Positions 38,963-46,150 of a stretch of DNA of 64,000 bases are shown one piece after another; position 1 is the stretch's first letter; each line of letters begins with the position of its first letter. The translations under genes were made by a program, and so were the position numbers. This DNA comes from Nocardia nova NBRC 15556 (lineage in GTDB: Bacteria; Actinomycetota; Actinomycetes; Mycobacteriales; Mycobacteriaceae), in contig NZ_BDBN01000050.1 of the NCBI RefSeq assembly GCF_001613005.1, positions 1 to 64,000 on the forward strand, in the 5' to 3' direction. The notes beneath the pieces are model-generated. The model saw nothing but the letters and a program-made list of their open reading frames with translations. It searched no databases and was not told where the DNA came from.

Positions 38963-40204
38963 TCAGTTCGCCGCGGCGGAGGCGACGTCGAGCCCGGCCA
39001 GCTGGTGGCGCATGCGCTCGCGTTTGGTGCGCAGGTAGCGGACGTTGTGTTCGGTCGGGTCGGTCTGCAGCGGAATCCGGTGCGTCACCGCGATGCCGTG
39101 TGCTTGCAGGCCCGCCTGCTTGTCTGGATTGTTGCTGAGCAACCGCACCGATTCGACACCCAGATCGCTCAGGATCTGCGCGCCCGCGCCGTAGCGGCGG
39201 GCATCGATCGGCAGGCCGAGACGCAGGTTCGCGTCCACGGTGTCGGCGCCCGCGTCCTGCAGTTCGTAGGCGCGCAACTTGTTCAGCAGGCCGATGCCGC
39301 GGCCCTCCTGGCCCCGCAGATACACCACGACACCGCGTCCCTCGGCAGCCACCGCGCGCAGGGCGGCGTCGAGCTGTTCACCGCAATCGCAGCGCAGCGA
39401 GCCGAACGCGTCGCCGGTCAGGCATTCCGAGTGCAGCCGGGCCAGGACGTCGGTTCCGGACGGATCGCCGAAGACCAGGGCGAGATGTTCGACCGGTTGC
39501 GTGCCGGAGTCGGCGTCGCGGTAGCCGAAGACCTGAAAATCGCCGTAGCGGGTGGGCAGCCGGGTCTGCGCGAGCCGGGTGACGGTGTGCTCGCGGTGCT
39601 TTCGGTACTCGACGAGGTCGGCGATGGAGATGATCGGCAGCTCGTGCTCGCGCGCGAAGGTCAGCAGCTGCGGCAGCCGGGCCATCGATCCGTCGTCGTT
39701 GACGACCTCCGCGATCACGCCCGCGGGCCGTAACCCGGCCGCGCGCAACAGGTCGACGGTCGCCTCGGTGTGCCCGGCGCGGCCCAGCACGCCGCGCGGA
39801 TGCGCCCGCAGCGGGAAGACGTGCCCGGGCCGGGTGAGATCGGCGGGGGTGGTGCGCGGATCGGCCAGCAGCCGCATGGTGTGGGCGCGGTCGGCCGCCG
39901 AGATACCCGTGCTGACGCCCGCGGCCGCATCGACCGATACGGTGTAGGCGGTGCCCTTGGGATCCTCGTTGACCGCCGTCATCGGGGGGAGCGAGAGCCG
40001 GTCGAGATCGGCGCCGGGCATCGGCACGCACAGCACGCCGCTGGTGTGGCGGATCAGGAATCCGATGGTCTGCGCGGTCGCGAATTCCGCGGCCAGTACG
40101 AGATCACCTTCGTTCTCCCGATCCTCGTCGTCGACCACCACGACGGGCCGGCCGGCGGCCAAGGCGTCGAGTGCGTTCTGGATGGAATCGAGTTCACCGG
40201 TCAT
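38963..40204 (-). CDS. ribA/ribB: RibAB: 3,4-dihydroxy-2-butanone-4-phosphate synthase / GTP cyclohydrolase II
   Basis: This 413-residue bifunctional enzyme supplies both precursors of riboflavin. The N-terminal half is DHBP synthase (DDEDRENEGDLVLAAEF, then HVFPLRAHPRGVLGRAGHTE). From about residue 205 the GTP cyclohydrolase II domain follows, with SECLTGDAFGSLRCDCGEQL as the zinc Cys set and LRGQEGRGIGLLNK for GTP binding. All key motifs are intact. The ATG at 40204 has AGGAGG upstream. It stands apart from other riboflavin genes and its promoter carries the two elements shared with the LLM and flavin reductase genes. It is therefore likely an inducible copy that raises flavin supply during catabolism. 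Confidence 0.95.
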   Translation of the reverse strand: MTGELDSIQNALDALAAGRPVVVVDDEDRENEGDLVLAAEFATAQTIGFLIRHTSGVLCVPMPGADLDRLSLPPMTAVNEDPKGTAYTVSVDAAAGVSTGISAADRAHTMRLLADPRTTPADLTRPGHVFPLRAHPRGVLGRAGHTEATVDLLRAAGLRPAGVIAEVVNDDGSMARLPQLLTFAREHELPIISIADLVEYRKHREHTVTRLAQTRLPTRYGDFQVFGYRDADSGTQPVEHLALVFGDPSGTDVLARLHSECLTGDAFGSLRCDCGEQLDAALRAVAAEGRGVVVYLRGQEGRGIGLLNKLRAYELQDAGADTVDANLRLGLPIDARRYGAGAQILSDLGVESVRLLSNNPDKQAGLQAHGIAVTHRIPLQTDPTEHNVRYLRTKRERMRHQLAGLDVASAAAN

Positions 40205-40216
40205 CGTGCACCTCCT

Positions 40217-40238
40217 GTATGCCTAATAGAAATATTCC
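40217..40238 (-). promoter_or_regulatory. Conserved flavin-gene promoter element, copy 2
   Basis: The plus strand core is CCTAATAGAAATATTC; toward ribAB it reads TATTTCTATTAGGCAT. It matches copy 1 (15140-15161) at 20 of 22 positions and lies 12 bases before the ribAB start codon, overlapping the space upstream of its AGGAGG. Confidence 0.6.
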
Positions 40239-40244
40239 GAAAGG

Positions 40245-40277
40245 CCTCCCGCTAGGAAGGGTTCCGCTCAGTGAGAT
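40245..40277. promoter_or_regulatory. Catabolic regulon boxes, sites D1 and D2
   Basis: GTTCCGCTCAGTGAGAT (40261-40277) matches the regulon consensus with two changes. CCTCCCGCTAGGAAGG (40245-40260) directly beside it is a weaker copy. They lie between ribAB and the divergent methyltransferase. In the direction of ribAB the order is box, then the flavin element, then start codon, the same as at the LLM gene. Confidence 0.55.
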
Positions 40278-40351
40278 TCTGGGGACGTCGATTTTCCGGA
40301 ACCCGGCGTCGGCGTTGACCTCGAGTGCGGTTGAGGATGCACGCTGGGGTC

Positions 40352-41014
40352 ATGACACAGGCCGCAGAGTTCTGGAACACCGTCTACGACGACGACACCG
40401 CTCCCTGGGTGATCGGTGAGCCGCAGCCCGCGATCGTGGATGTGGAACGCGAGGGGTTGATCCGGGGGCGGGTGCTCGATGTCGGAACGGGTGCGGGGGA
40501 GCACACCATCGCCCTCACCGCCCTGGGCTACGATGTGCTGGGTCTCGACCTGTCGCCGAGCGCCGTCGAGTACGCGCGGCGCAACGCCGCCGCGAAGGGG
40601 GTGCCCGCGGCGCGTTTCCGGGTAGCCGACGCCGTCCGGCTCGGCGCCGATCCCGCCGCGGCCGCCGAACTCGGCGTCTTCGACACGATCGTCGACAGCG
40701 CCCTGTTCCACATCTTCCGCGAGGATCCCGGCACCCGCGCCGCCTACGTCCGGTCGCTGCACACCCTGTGCGCTCCGGGCGGTCTGGTGCACGTCCTGGC
40801 GCTGTCCGACGCCGACCCGGGCTTCGGGCCCCGCATCAGCGATCGGATGCTGCGTGAATCCTTCGGCGCCGGTTGGGAATTGGAGGATCTGCGGCCCGCG
40901 TCCTATCGCGGCCGGGTCACCCCGGTGGTCGCCGATCAGGTCGCCGGGCTGAACGTCGCCGAGAACGGGACCGTGGATACCGCCGCCTGGCTGGCCCGGA
41001 TCCGGCGAGTGTAG
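40352..41014 (+). CDS. Class I SAM-dependent methyltransferase
   Basis: The enzyme has 220 residues. FWNTVYDDDTAPWVIGEPQP at the start and VLDVGTGAGEHTIALTALGY (motif I) followed by GLDLSPSAVEYARRNA are those of the thiopurine-methyltransferase-like group found beside catabolic or resistance genes. DTIVDSALFHIF carries the later strand. Substrate is unknown. The ATG at 40352 is taken as start; an ATG at 40337 is possible. It is divergent from ribAB and may share the regulon boxes, but no flavin element points toward it. Its downstream neighbour is convergent. Confidence 0.82.
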   Translation: MTQAAEFWNTVYDDDTAPWVIGEPQPAIVDVEREGLIRGRVLDVGTGAGEHTIALTALGYDVLGLDLSPSAVEYARRNAAAKGVPAARFRVADAVRLGADPAAAAELGVFDTIVDSALFHIFREDPGTRAAYVRSLHTLCAPGGLVHVLALSDADPGFGPRISDRMLRESFGAGWELEDLRPASYRGRVTPVVADQVAGLNVAENGTVDTAAWLARIRRV

Positions 41015-41052
41015 CGACGGACCCGGTAGGTACCGCGTGTCCCGCGGTGAAG

Positions 41053-41679
41053 CTATCGGGGACGAGACTTCGACTTCGGCGGTGCGAGCGGCGCCTCGCG
41101 ATTGCGGGGCAGCCGCCCGCGCTTGTTCAACGCCTCCAGGTCGTCGAGCAGATCCTCGGCCAGTTGGCGCTCCGCCTCGTAGTGGCGGATGCACCACCGC
41201 AACACGGCACTGGGAAAGGCCCAATCCGGGTTGGCGTCGGACCCCTCGGCGTCGGCGGCGGCGCGGCGGCGCATCTTCTCCGCGTAATCGATATGCGCGG
41301 TGAGGATTTCGCGCAGCCGCTCCGGCTCGGCCAGATGACCGAGCCAGGCCCGCAGCAGCACACTGTGTTTCAGCACCGGCGCTTCCACCGGTGAATGATT
41401 GACCCAATGCGCCACGGCATCCCGGCCGCTCGTGGTGATCGCGTACATCCGCTTGCCGCGCACACCGTCCTCGGAGGTCACGGTGCGCGAAGTGACGTAC
41501 CCGTGCTTCTCGAGGCGTTTGAGTTCGGCGTAGATCTGGCTGAACGACGGGCTCCAGTAGAAGAACTGCAAACTCCAGTCCGCCCACTTCTTCAGGTCGT
41601 AGCCGGACAATTCGTCCGCATGCGAAAGCATCCCGAGCACGGCCCACGAAGTGGTCGGCAGATCGGTGCCAGATGTCAT
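41053..41679 (-). CDS. PadR-family transcriptional regulator
   Basis: This 208-residue regulator has the PadR N-terminal winged helix (TSWAVLGMLSHADELSGYDL, then SFSQIYAELKRLEKHGYVTS) and a C-terminal helical Vir_act-type domain of about 100 residues. PadR proteins repress detoxification or efflux genes in response to aromatic acids. The ATG at 41679 starts the conserved part; an in-frame ATG at 41703 is an alternative. It is followed closely by the IclR-type gene upstream on the same strand. Its target is not evident, and it could control the methyltransferase opposite. Confidence 0.82.
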   Translation of the reverse strand: MTSGTDLPTTSWAVLGMLSHADELSGYDLKKWADWSLQFFYWSPSFSQIYAELKRLEKHGYVTSRTVTSEDGVRGKRMYAITTSGRDAVAHWVNHSPVEAPVLKHSVLLRAWLGHLAEPERLREILTAHIDYAEKMRRRAAADAEGSDANPDWAFPSAVLRWCIRHYEAERQLAEDLLDDLEALNKRGRLPRNREAPLAPPKSKSRPR

Positions 41680-41717
41680 CGCCGAACTATACCGTCCAGT
41701 CATATGCGGATCCGAAA

Positions 41718-42560
41718 TCAGCGCCAGCGGGTGCGGTGCGGGAACAGCGCTCGCCCGGCCTCGTGCACGACCTCGAGGACCACCCGGGCCAGCCGGTCGT
41801 AACTCATCGCCTCGGCCCGTCCCGAGAGCGAGAGTGCGGCCGGTGGGGCGCCGCGGCCACGCAGCGGCGCGGCCACACACGCGATGCCGACCATCGCCTC
41901 CTCGCGGTCGATCGCCACGCCTTGGCGCAACCGGATCTGCCCGAGTTCGCGATGCAGCGCGTCGGGCTCGGCCAGGGTGCGCGGAGTGAGCCGGGGCAGC
42001 CGGCCGCGGAAGGCGGCCTCGGCGATGGTGGGTTCCAGCGCCGCCAGCATCGACTTGCCCAAAGCCGTTGCGTGCGCGGGCATCCGGCCCCCGAGCCGGG
42101 TCGGCAGCGCCGCGGCGAACCGGCCGCCGGCCTTGTCCAGGTAGACGACCTCGCGACCGTCGAGCACCGCCAGGTGGCCCACCATGCCCGTCCGCTGCGA
42201 CAGTTCGTGCAGCAGCGGACTCACCGCATCGCGAATCTCGTTGTGGTCCGCGGTGAGTCCGCCCAGTTCGAGCGTGCGCATGCCGAGGCGGTAGCCGCCG
42301 GCGGAATGCGCCAGCCAGCGCAGCCGGATCATCTGATCCAGGATGCGGTGGACCGTCGAGCGCGGAAGTCCGGTCCGCTCGACCAGTTCCAGCAGTGTCA
42401 GAGTCGGGGTGTTCGCGTCGAAGGCGTCCAGGATCAACGTCATTCGCTCGATCATCGACACCGGAATCGGCGCACCGGCGCGATGAGCCCTGGCGCCCGT
42501 CGTCGCGTGACGCGCGGCCGTGGTGGTGCGTTCCGCGGAGGGCAGCACGGTGACGGTCAT
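41718..42560 (-). CDS. IclR-family transcriptional regulator
   Basis: The 280-residue regulator has an IclR winged helix (MIERMTLILDAFDANTPTLT, LVERTGLPRSTVHRILDQMI) and the C-terminal GAF-like effector domain (GRMPAHATALGKSMLAALEP, then EAMVGIACVAAPLRGRG). The first 30 residues are an Ala/Thr-rich extension. IclR proteins often activate aromatic and steroid-type catabolic operons upon binding an intermediate. It lies divergent from the HsaB-like flavin reductase, and the gap between them contains the third flavin element, an inverted repeat and a regulon box. That makes it the best placed candidate for the regulon's controller. ATG at 42560 has GGAGGT upstream. Confidence 0.9.
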   Translation of the reverse strand: MTVTVLPSAERTTTAARHATTGARAHRAGAPIPVSMIERMTLILDAFDANTPTLTLLELVERTGLPRSTVHRILDQMIRLRWLAHSAGGYRLGMRTLELGGLTADHNEIRDAVSPLLHELSQRTGMVGHLAVLDGREVVYLDKAGGRFAAALPTRLGGRMPAHATALGKSMLAALEPTIAEAAFRGRLPRLTPRTLAEPDALHRELGQIRLRQGVAIDREEAMVGIACVAAPLRGRGAPPAALSLSGRAEAMSYDRLARVVLEVVHEAGRALFPHRTRWR

Positions 42561-42590
42561 ATGTACCTCCGTTGGCTCATATGCAGACTA

Positions 42591-42612
42591 GAAGTATTTC
42601 GACTAGGCATGT
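42591..42612 (+). promoter_or_regulatory. Conserved flavin-gene promoter element, copy 3
   Basis: TATTTCGACTAGGCAT on the plus strand matches copies 1 and 2 at 15 and 14 of 16 core positions. Together with flanking CTAG it also forms an imperfect palindrome. It lies 30 bases from the IclR start and 181 bases upstream of the flavin reductase, toward which it points in the same sense as the other copies. Confidence 0.5.
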
Positions 42613-42655
42613 TCGGTTTCGGCATTTGTGTCACCTATCACAGTGGCTGCCACCA

Positions 42656-42674
42656 CACCGATCGCGAATCGGTG
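42656..42674. promoter_or_regulatory. Inverted repeat in the IclR / flavin reductase gap
   Basis: CACCGAT-CGCGA-ATCGGTG is a perfect 7+7 bp inverted repeat with a 5-base centre. It lies 119 bases before the flavin reductase start and 96 bases from the IclR start. It is a candidate site for the adjacent IclR protein. Confidence 0.5.
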
Positions 42675-42699
42675 GAACTACGTAAGTGCTACCGAAATC

Positions 42700-42717
42700 T
42701 CTCCCGTTCACCGGACC
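42700..42717. promoter_or_regulatory. Catabolic regulon box, site F (diverged)
   Basis: CTCCCGTTCACCGGAC (42701-42716) keeps the CTCCCG left arm and the CGGAC right arm of the regulon box but has a changed centre. It lies about 77 bases upstream of the flavin reductase start. Confidence 0.4.
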
Positions 42718-42793
42718 TGGCCGTTGACGGGCGCCGGGGCCGACCTGGTGTCATGACTTACAGCTATATGTCTGTCCGAAACAAGGAGTGGCC

Positions 42794-43294
42794 GTGGAGC
42801 CGGTAGTACAGGTGGACGAGATCTCGGAGGCGACCTTCAAATCCGTGCTGAGCAGGTTCTGCTCCGGGGTCACGGTGATCACCGCTCTGTCCGGCGACCA
42901 GCCGATCGGATTCAGCTGCCAGTCGTTCTCGTCGCTGTCCCTCGATCCGCCCCGGGTCTGCTTCTTCCCCGCGCGGACCTCGACGTCGTGGCCGCGCATC
43001 CGCGAGGTAGGACGATTCTGCGTGAACATCCTCGCCCACGATCAGGCCGACATCTGCCGCGCGCTGTCCCGCAGCGGCACCGACAAATTCGCCGGCGTGG
43101 ACTGGGAGGTCTCCGGAAACGGGTCGCCGCGGCTGAGCGGTGCGCTGGCCAGTATCGATTGCGAACTGGATCGCGAGGTGGACGGCGGCGACCACACCAT
43201 CGTGATCGCGCGAGTCACCGCACTCGCCGAACATTCCGAACAGGCGCCGCTGCTGTTCTACCGCTCCTCGTTCGAACGTCTGCACGGGCACTGA
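42794..43294 (+). CDS. HsaB-like flavin reductase
   Basis: This 166-residue protein is of the flavin reductase (HpaC/HsaB) family, which uses NADH to reduce free flavin for a partner monooxygenase. FKSVLSRFCSGVTVITALSG, GFSCQSFSSLSLDPPRVCFF and GRFCVNILAHDQADICRALS are the flavin-binding blocks, and HTIVIARVTAL closes the barrel. Likely partners are the HsaA-like oxygenase at 33513 and the LLM enzyme at 13989. GTG at 42794 has AGGAG 5 bases upstream, whereas a GTG at 42788 overlaps that site. The catabolic gene for Rieske oxygenase follows after 230 bases with its own box. Confidence 0.9.
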   Translation: MEPVVQVDEISEATFKSVLSRFCSGVTVITALSGDQPIGFSCQSFSSLSLDPPRVCFFPARTSTSWPRIREVGRFCVNILAHDQADICRALSRSGTDKFAGVDWEVSGNGSPRLSGALASIDCELDREVDGGDHTIVIARVTALAEHSEQAPLLFYRSSFERLHGH

Positions 43295-43387
43295 CGCGGG
43301 TCCACAGGCATGCCGGTGGTGACGAGCCCGGTGCGTACCCGCCCGCGCCGCCGAGGCGTCCCGTCACTGCCGATGGCCGGAGCGGAT

Positions 43388-43404
43388 CTCCCGGCCAGTG
43401 GGAC
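43388..43404 (+). promoter_or_regulatory. Catabolic regulon box, site E
   Basis: CTCCCGGCCAGTGGGAC matches the consensus at 15 of 17 positions and is symmetric in its arms. It lies 120 bases upstream of the Rieske oxygenase start. A weak partner, GTCCCGTCACTGCCGA, is 30 bases before it at 43358. Confidence 0.6.
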
Positions 43405-43476
43405 TACGCGTGCCGGGCCCCCGTCCCGATGGCGAGCATCGAGTCATCACCCGGGGCGGGTTCGGCCGGCGGGTAG

Positions 43477-43507
43477 TCGAGGCCGATCGCAATCGAGGCC
43501 GATCGCA
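43477..43507 (+). repeat. Two tandem 16-base repeats before the Rieske oxygenase gene
   Basis: TCGAGGCCGATCGCA occurs twice in direct tandem (43477-43491 and 43493-43507), ending 17 bases before the start codon and followed by a partial TCGAG. It may be a second regulatory element, an RNA leader feature or a slip duplication. Confidence 0.6.
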
Positions 43508-43524
43508 TTCGAGACGGAGGAATC

Positions 43525-44667
43525 ATGAACAGCGACAGCGAAGTGCGGGTCATCGACGCCGGCGCACCGCCGACCCGGTTCGCCCGCGGCTGGCACTGCC
43601 TGGGCCTGGCGGACTCCTTCCGCGACGGCACGCCGCACACCGTCGCCGCCTTCGGCACCGAACTGGTCGTGTTCGCCGCCGAGGACGGCACGCTCAACGT
43701 CCTCAACGCCTACTGCCCGCATATGGGCGGCAATCTCGCCGACGGCACCGTCAAGGGCGATTCGCTGGCCTGCCCCTTCCACGACTGGCGGTGGAACGGC
43801 AAGGGCAAATGCACCGGAATCCCGTACGCGCGCCGGGTGCCTCCGCTGGCGCGCACCAAGGCGTGGCCGACGCTGGAGCAGAACAAGCAGCTGTTCGTCT
43901 GGAACGATCCGGAGGGCAAGCAGCCGCCCGCGGACATCACCATCCCGCGCATCGACGCCGCCTTCGACGACGAATGGACCGACTGGACCTGGAACTCGAT
44001 GATCGTCGAGGCCAACTGCCGGGAAGTGGTCGACAACGTGGTCGACATGGCGCACTTCTTCTACGTGCACTACGGCTTCCCGACGTTCTTCAAGAACGTC
44101 TTCGAGGGCCACATCGCCAGTCAGTACATGACCTCCATCTCGCGCGAGGACATGATGGGCGAGACGGCGAAGGCGTTGGGCGGCAAGAACACTCTGCATT
44201 CGGAGGCGTCCTACTACGGGCCCTCCTACATGATCGACTACCTGCGCAGCGACAGCGCGGATCTCTCGGTCGAGGGCTACCTGATCAACTGCCATTACCC
44301 GATCACCGAGAACCGGTTCGTGCTGCAGTACGGGGCCATCGCGAAGAAGCCGCAGGGCGTCTCGCCGGAGCGGGCCGAGCAGATCGCGGCCTCCTTCGTC
44401 GGCGGTCTCGGCAAGGGGTTCGAACAGGACGCGGCGATCTGGAAGCGCAAGTCGCGCATCAACAATCCGCTGCTGTGCGAGGAGGACGGACCGGTCTATC
44501 AGCTGCGCCGATGGTACGAGCAGTTCTACACCGACGTCGCCGACATCTCGGAGGAGATGACCGCGCGCTTCGAATTCGAGGTCGACACCACCCGCGCGGT
44601 CACCGCCTGGGAGGCCGAGGTCGCCGAGAACCTCGCCAAGCGGGCCGAACAGGCCGTGGCGGGCTGA
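43525..44667 (+). CDS. KshA-like Rieske non-haem iron oxygenase
   Basis: This 380-residue terminal oxygenase has the Rieske [2Fe-2S] ligands Cys64, His66, Cys83 and His86 (YCPHMGGN and CPFHDWRW) and the mononuclear iron motif NVVDMAHFFYVHY with Asp174, His177 and His182. Length and the VEANCREVVDNVVDMAHF block match KshA, the 3-ketosteroid 9-alpha-hydroxylase oxygenase, which opens ring B together with KstD. The ATG follows GGAGGAATC. The small Cys-rich protein, the KshB-like reductase and the HsaC-like dioxygenase follow in the same operon. Substrate specificity of this group varies, so a non-steroid substrate remains possible. Confidence 0.9.
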   Translation: MNSDSEVRVIDAGAPPTRFARGWHCLGLADSFRDGTPHTVAAFGTELVVFAAEDGTLNVLNAYCPHMGGNLADGTVKGDSLACPFHDWRWNGKGKCTGIPYARRVPPLARTKAWPTLEQNKQLFVWNDPEGKQPPADITIPRIDAAFDDEWTDWTWNSMIVEANCREVVDNVVDMAHFFYVHYGFPTFFKNVFEGHIASQYMTSISREDMMGETAKALGGKNTLHSEASYYGPSYMIDYLRSDSADLSVEGYLINCHYPITENRFVLQYGAIAKKPQGVSPERAEQIAASFVGGLGKGFEQDAAIWKRKSRINNPLLCEEDGPVYQLRRWYEQFYTDVADISEEMTARFEFEVDTTRAVTAWEAEVAENLAKRAEQAVAG

Positions 44668-44678
44668 GAGTTATCGCG

Positions 44679-44924
44679 ATGGACGAGGTTTCGTGCCGAT
44701 CCTGCGGAACGTGCGTGCTGGTGGAGAAGTTCAGCCCGCAGCATACGAGCGTGCAGTGGAGCCGGTCGGCGATGCACGCGTGCACCGAACTGTCGCAGCC
44801 GGGCACGCATGCGCACACCTGCACCGCCCTGCGCGAGAGCATCGACGCGGCGGTGCAGTCGGGCCAGTTGAGCGTGAGTACCCGCGATGTCGATGTGCGC
44901 ACCCGCGGCCGGACGGTGGCATGA
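44679..44924 (+). CDS. Small Cys/His-rich protein between the oxygenase and reductase genes
   Basis: The protein has 81 residues and I do not recognise a family. The N-terminus has CRSCGTC (Cys6, 9 and 12), with further Cys in MHACTEL and HTCTAL and nearby His residues (SPQHTS, GTHAHTC), which suggests metal or iron-sulfur binding. The C-terminal third is polar and basic. The ATG at 44679 is 11 bases after the Rieske oxygenase stop and the reductase follows 36 bases later, so it is co-expressed with both. It could be an electron-transfer or assembly factor for this oxygenase. That is an inference from position and Cys content. Confidence 0.65.
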   Translation: MDEVSCRSCGTCVLVEKFSPQHTSVQWSRSAMHACTELSQPGTHAHTCTALRESIDAAVQSGQLSVSTRDVDVRTRGRTVA

Positions 44925-44960
44925 CAGGGGCAGGAAGCTGGATGAACGGCACAGGAATGG

Positions 44961-46127
44961 ATGTGGTGGTGCTCGATGGATGCCGCGATCGAACTCGACG
45001 TGCGTGAGCCGCGCACGTCGCGCGAGGACGCCGGCCCTCGTGACTCGGCAACCGGTGGCGAATCCGCGGACGGCGTCGTGGCGGCCGCCGGGTCGCCGGC
45101 CGATCCGGTCGTGGTCGAGATCGTCCGTGTGGTGCACGAAACCGCGGACGCGGTGTCACTCGAATTGGCGCCGCAGCCCGAACACGCCGAGCGGTTCGGC
45201 TATCGGCCCGGGCAATTCCTCACTGTGCGCATCCCCAGTGAGCTGACCGGTTCGGTGAGCCGGTGCTACTCGCTGTCGAGCGCACCGCACGAGGGTGGGC
45301 CGCTGAAGGTCACCGTCAAACGCACAGCGGCCGGATATGCGTCGAACTGGTTGTGCGACAACGCCGTCGCCGGTGACACCCTGCAGGTGCTGCCGCCCGC
45401 CGGACTGTTCACCCCGGCCTCGCTGGACACCGATCTGCTGCTGTTCGCCGGTGGCAGCGGCATCACCCCGGTGTTGTCGATCCTGAAATCGGTGCTCGCG
45501 CAGGGCAGCGGCCACTGCACCCTCGTGTACGCCAATCGCGACGAATCGTCGGTCATCTTCGCCGCGGAACTCGCGGAACTCGCGGGGGCCCATCCGGATC
45601 GGCTGCAGGTGCTGCACTGGCTGGAATCGGTGCAGGGCCTGCCGAGTGTGCCGCAACTGTCCGCGCTGGTGCGGCACTGGGCCGATCGCGAGACGTTCGT
45701 CTGCGGTCCGGGGCCGTTCATGGACGCCGTCGCCGCCGCGATGGCCGCGCACGGCGCCGACCGGCGGCGCGTGCACATGGAGAAGTTCGTTTCCCTGACC
45801 GGCAATCCGTTCGAGGCCGCACCCCCCGCGAGCGACGACGCCGACCCCGCCGACTCGGCGAACGTCGAGGTCGAGCTCGACGGCGAGCATCACCGGATGG
45901 CGTGGCCGCGACGCCAGGTCCTGTTGGATACCTTGCTGGCAGCGGGACTCGAGGCGCCGTATTCGTGCCGCGAGGGCGCGTGCAGCGCGTGTGTGTGCCG
46001 GGTGGTGTCCGGCGAGGTGTCCATGCGCCGCAACGAGGTTCTCGAAGAGGAGGATCTCGCCGAGGGCTACGTGCTCGCCTGTCAGGCGGTACCGGCCACC
46101 GACGACGTTTCGATCAGCTATTCCTGA
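44961..46127 (+). CDS. KshB-like ferredoxin reductase (FAD, NAD, plant-type 2Fe-2S)
   Basis: This 388-residue reductase passes electrons from NAD(P)H to the Rieske oxygenase. After a variable N-terminus of about 55 residues it has GYRPGQFLTVRIP, RCYSLSSAP for FAD, LLFAGGSGITPVLSILKSVL for NAD, and FVCGPGPFMDAV. The C-terminus is a plant-type ferredoxin domain with CREGACSACVCRV and a fourth Cys in YVLACQAVP. This order is that of KshB/HmpX-type proteins. ATG at 44961 has AGGA 5 bases upstream; an ATG at 44976 is possible. It lies in the Rieske operon directly before the extradiol dioxygenase. Confidence 0.9.
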   Translation: MWWCSMDAAIELDVREPRTSREDAGPRDSATGGESADGVVAAAGSPADPVVVEIVRVVHETADAVSLELAPQPEHAERFGYRPGQFLTVRIPSELTGSVSRCYSLSSAPHEGGPLKVTVKRTAAGYASNWLCDNAVAGDTLQVLPPAGLFTPASLDTDLLLFAGGSGITPVLSILKSVLAQGSGHCTLVYANRDESSVIFAAELAELAGAHPDRLQVLHWLESVQGLPSVPQLSALVRHWADRETFVCGPGPFMDAVAAAMAAHGADRRRVHMEKFVSLTGNPFEAAPPASDDADPADSANVEVELDGEHHRMAWPRRQVLLDTLLAAGLEAPYSCREGACSACVCRVVSGEVSMRRNEVLEEEDLAEGYVLACQAVPATDDVSISYS

Positions 46128-46150
46128 ACCCCATTCTTCGAGGAGAGAAA

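Noticed and set aside
43398..44924. A 508-codon plus-strand frame overlapping the Rieske gene
   Set aside because: Only its last 81 codons (from 44679) fall outside the Rieske oxygenase and look like a protein; the rest is a shadow frame.
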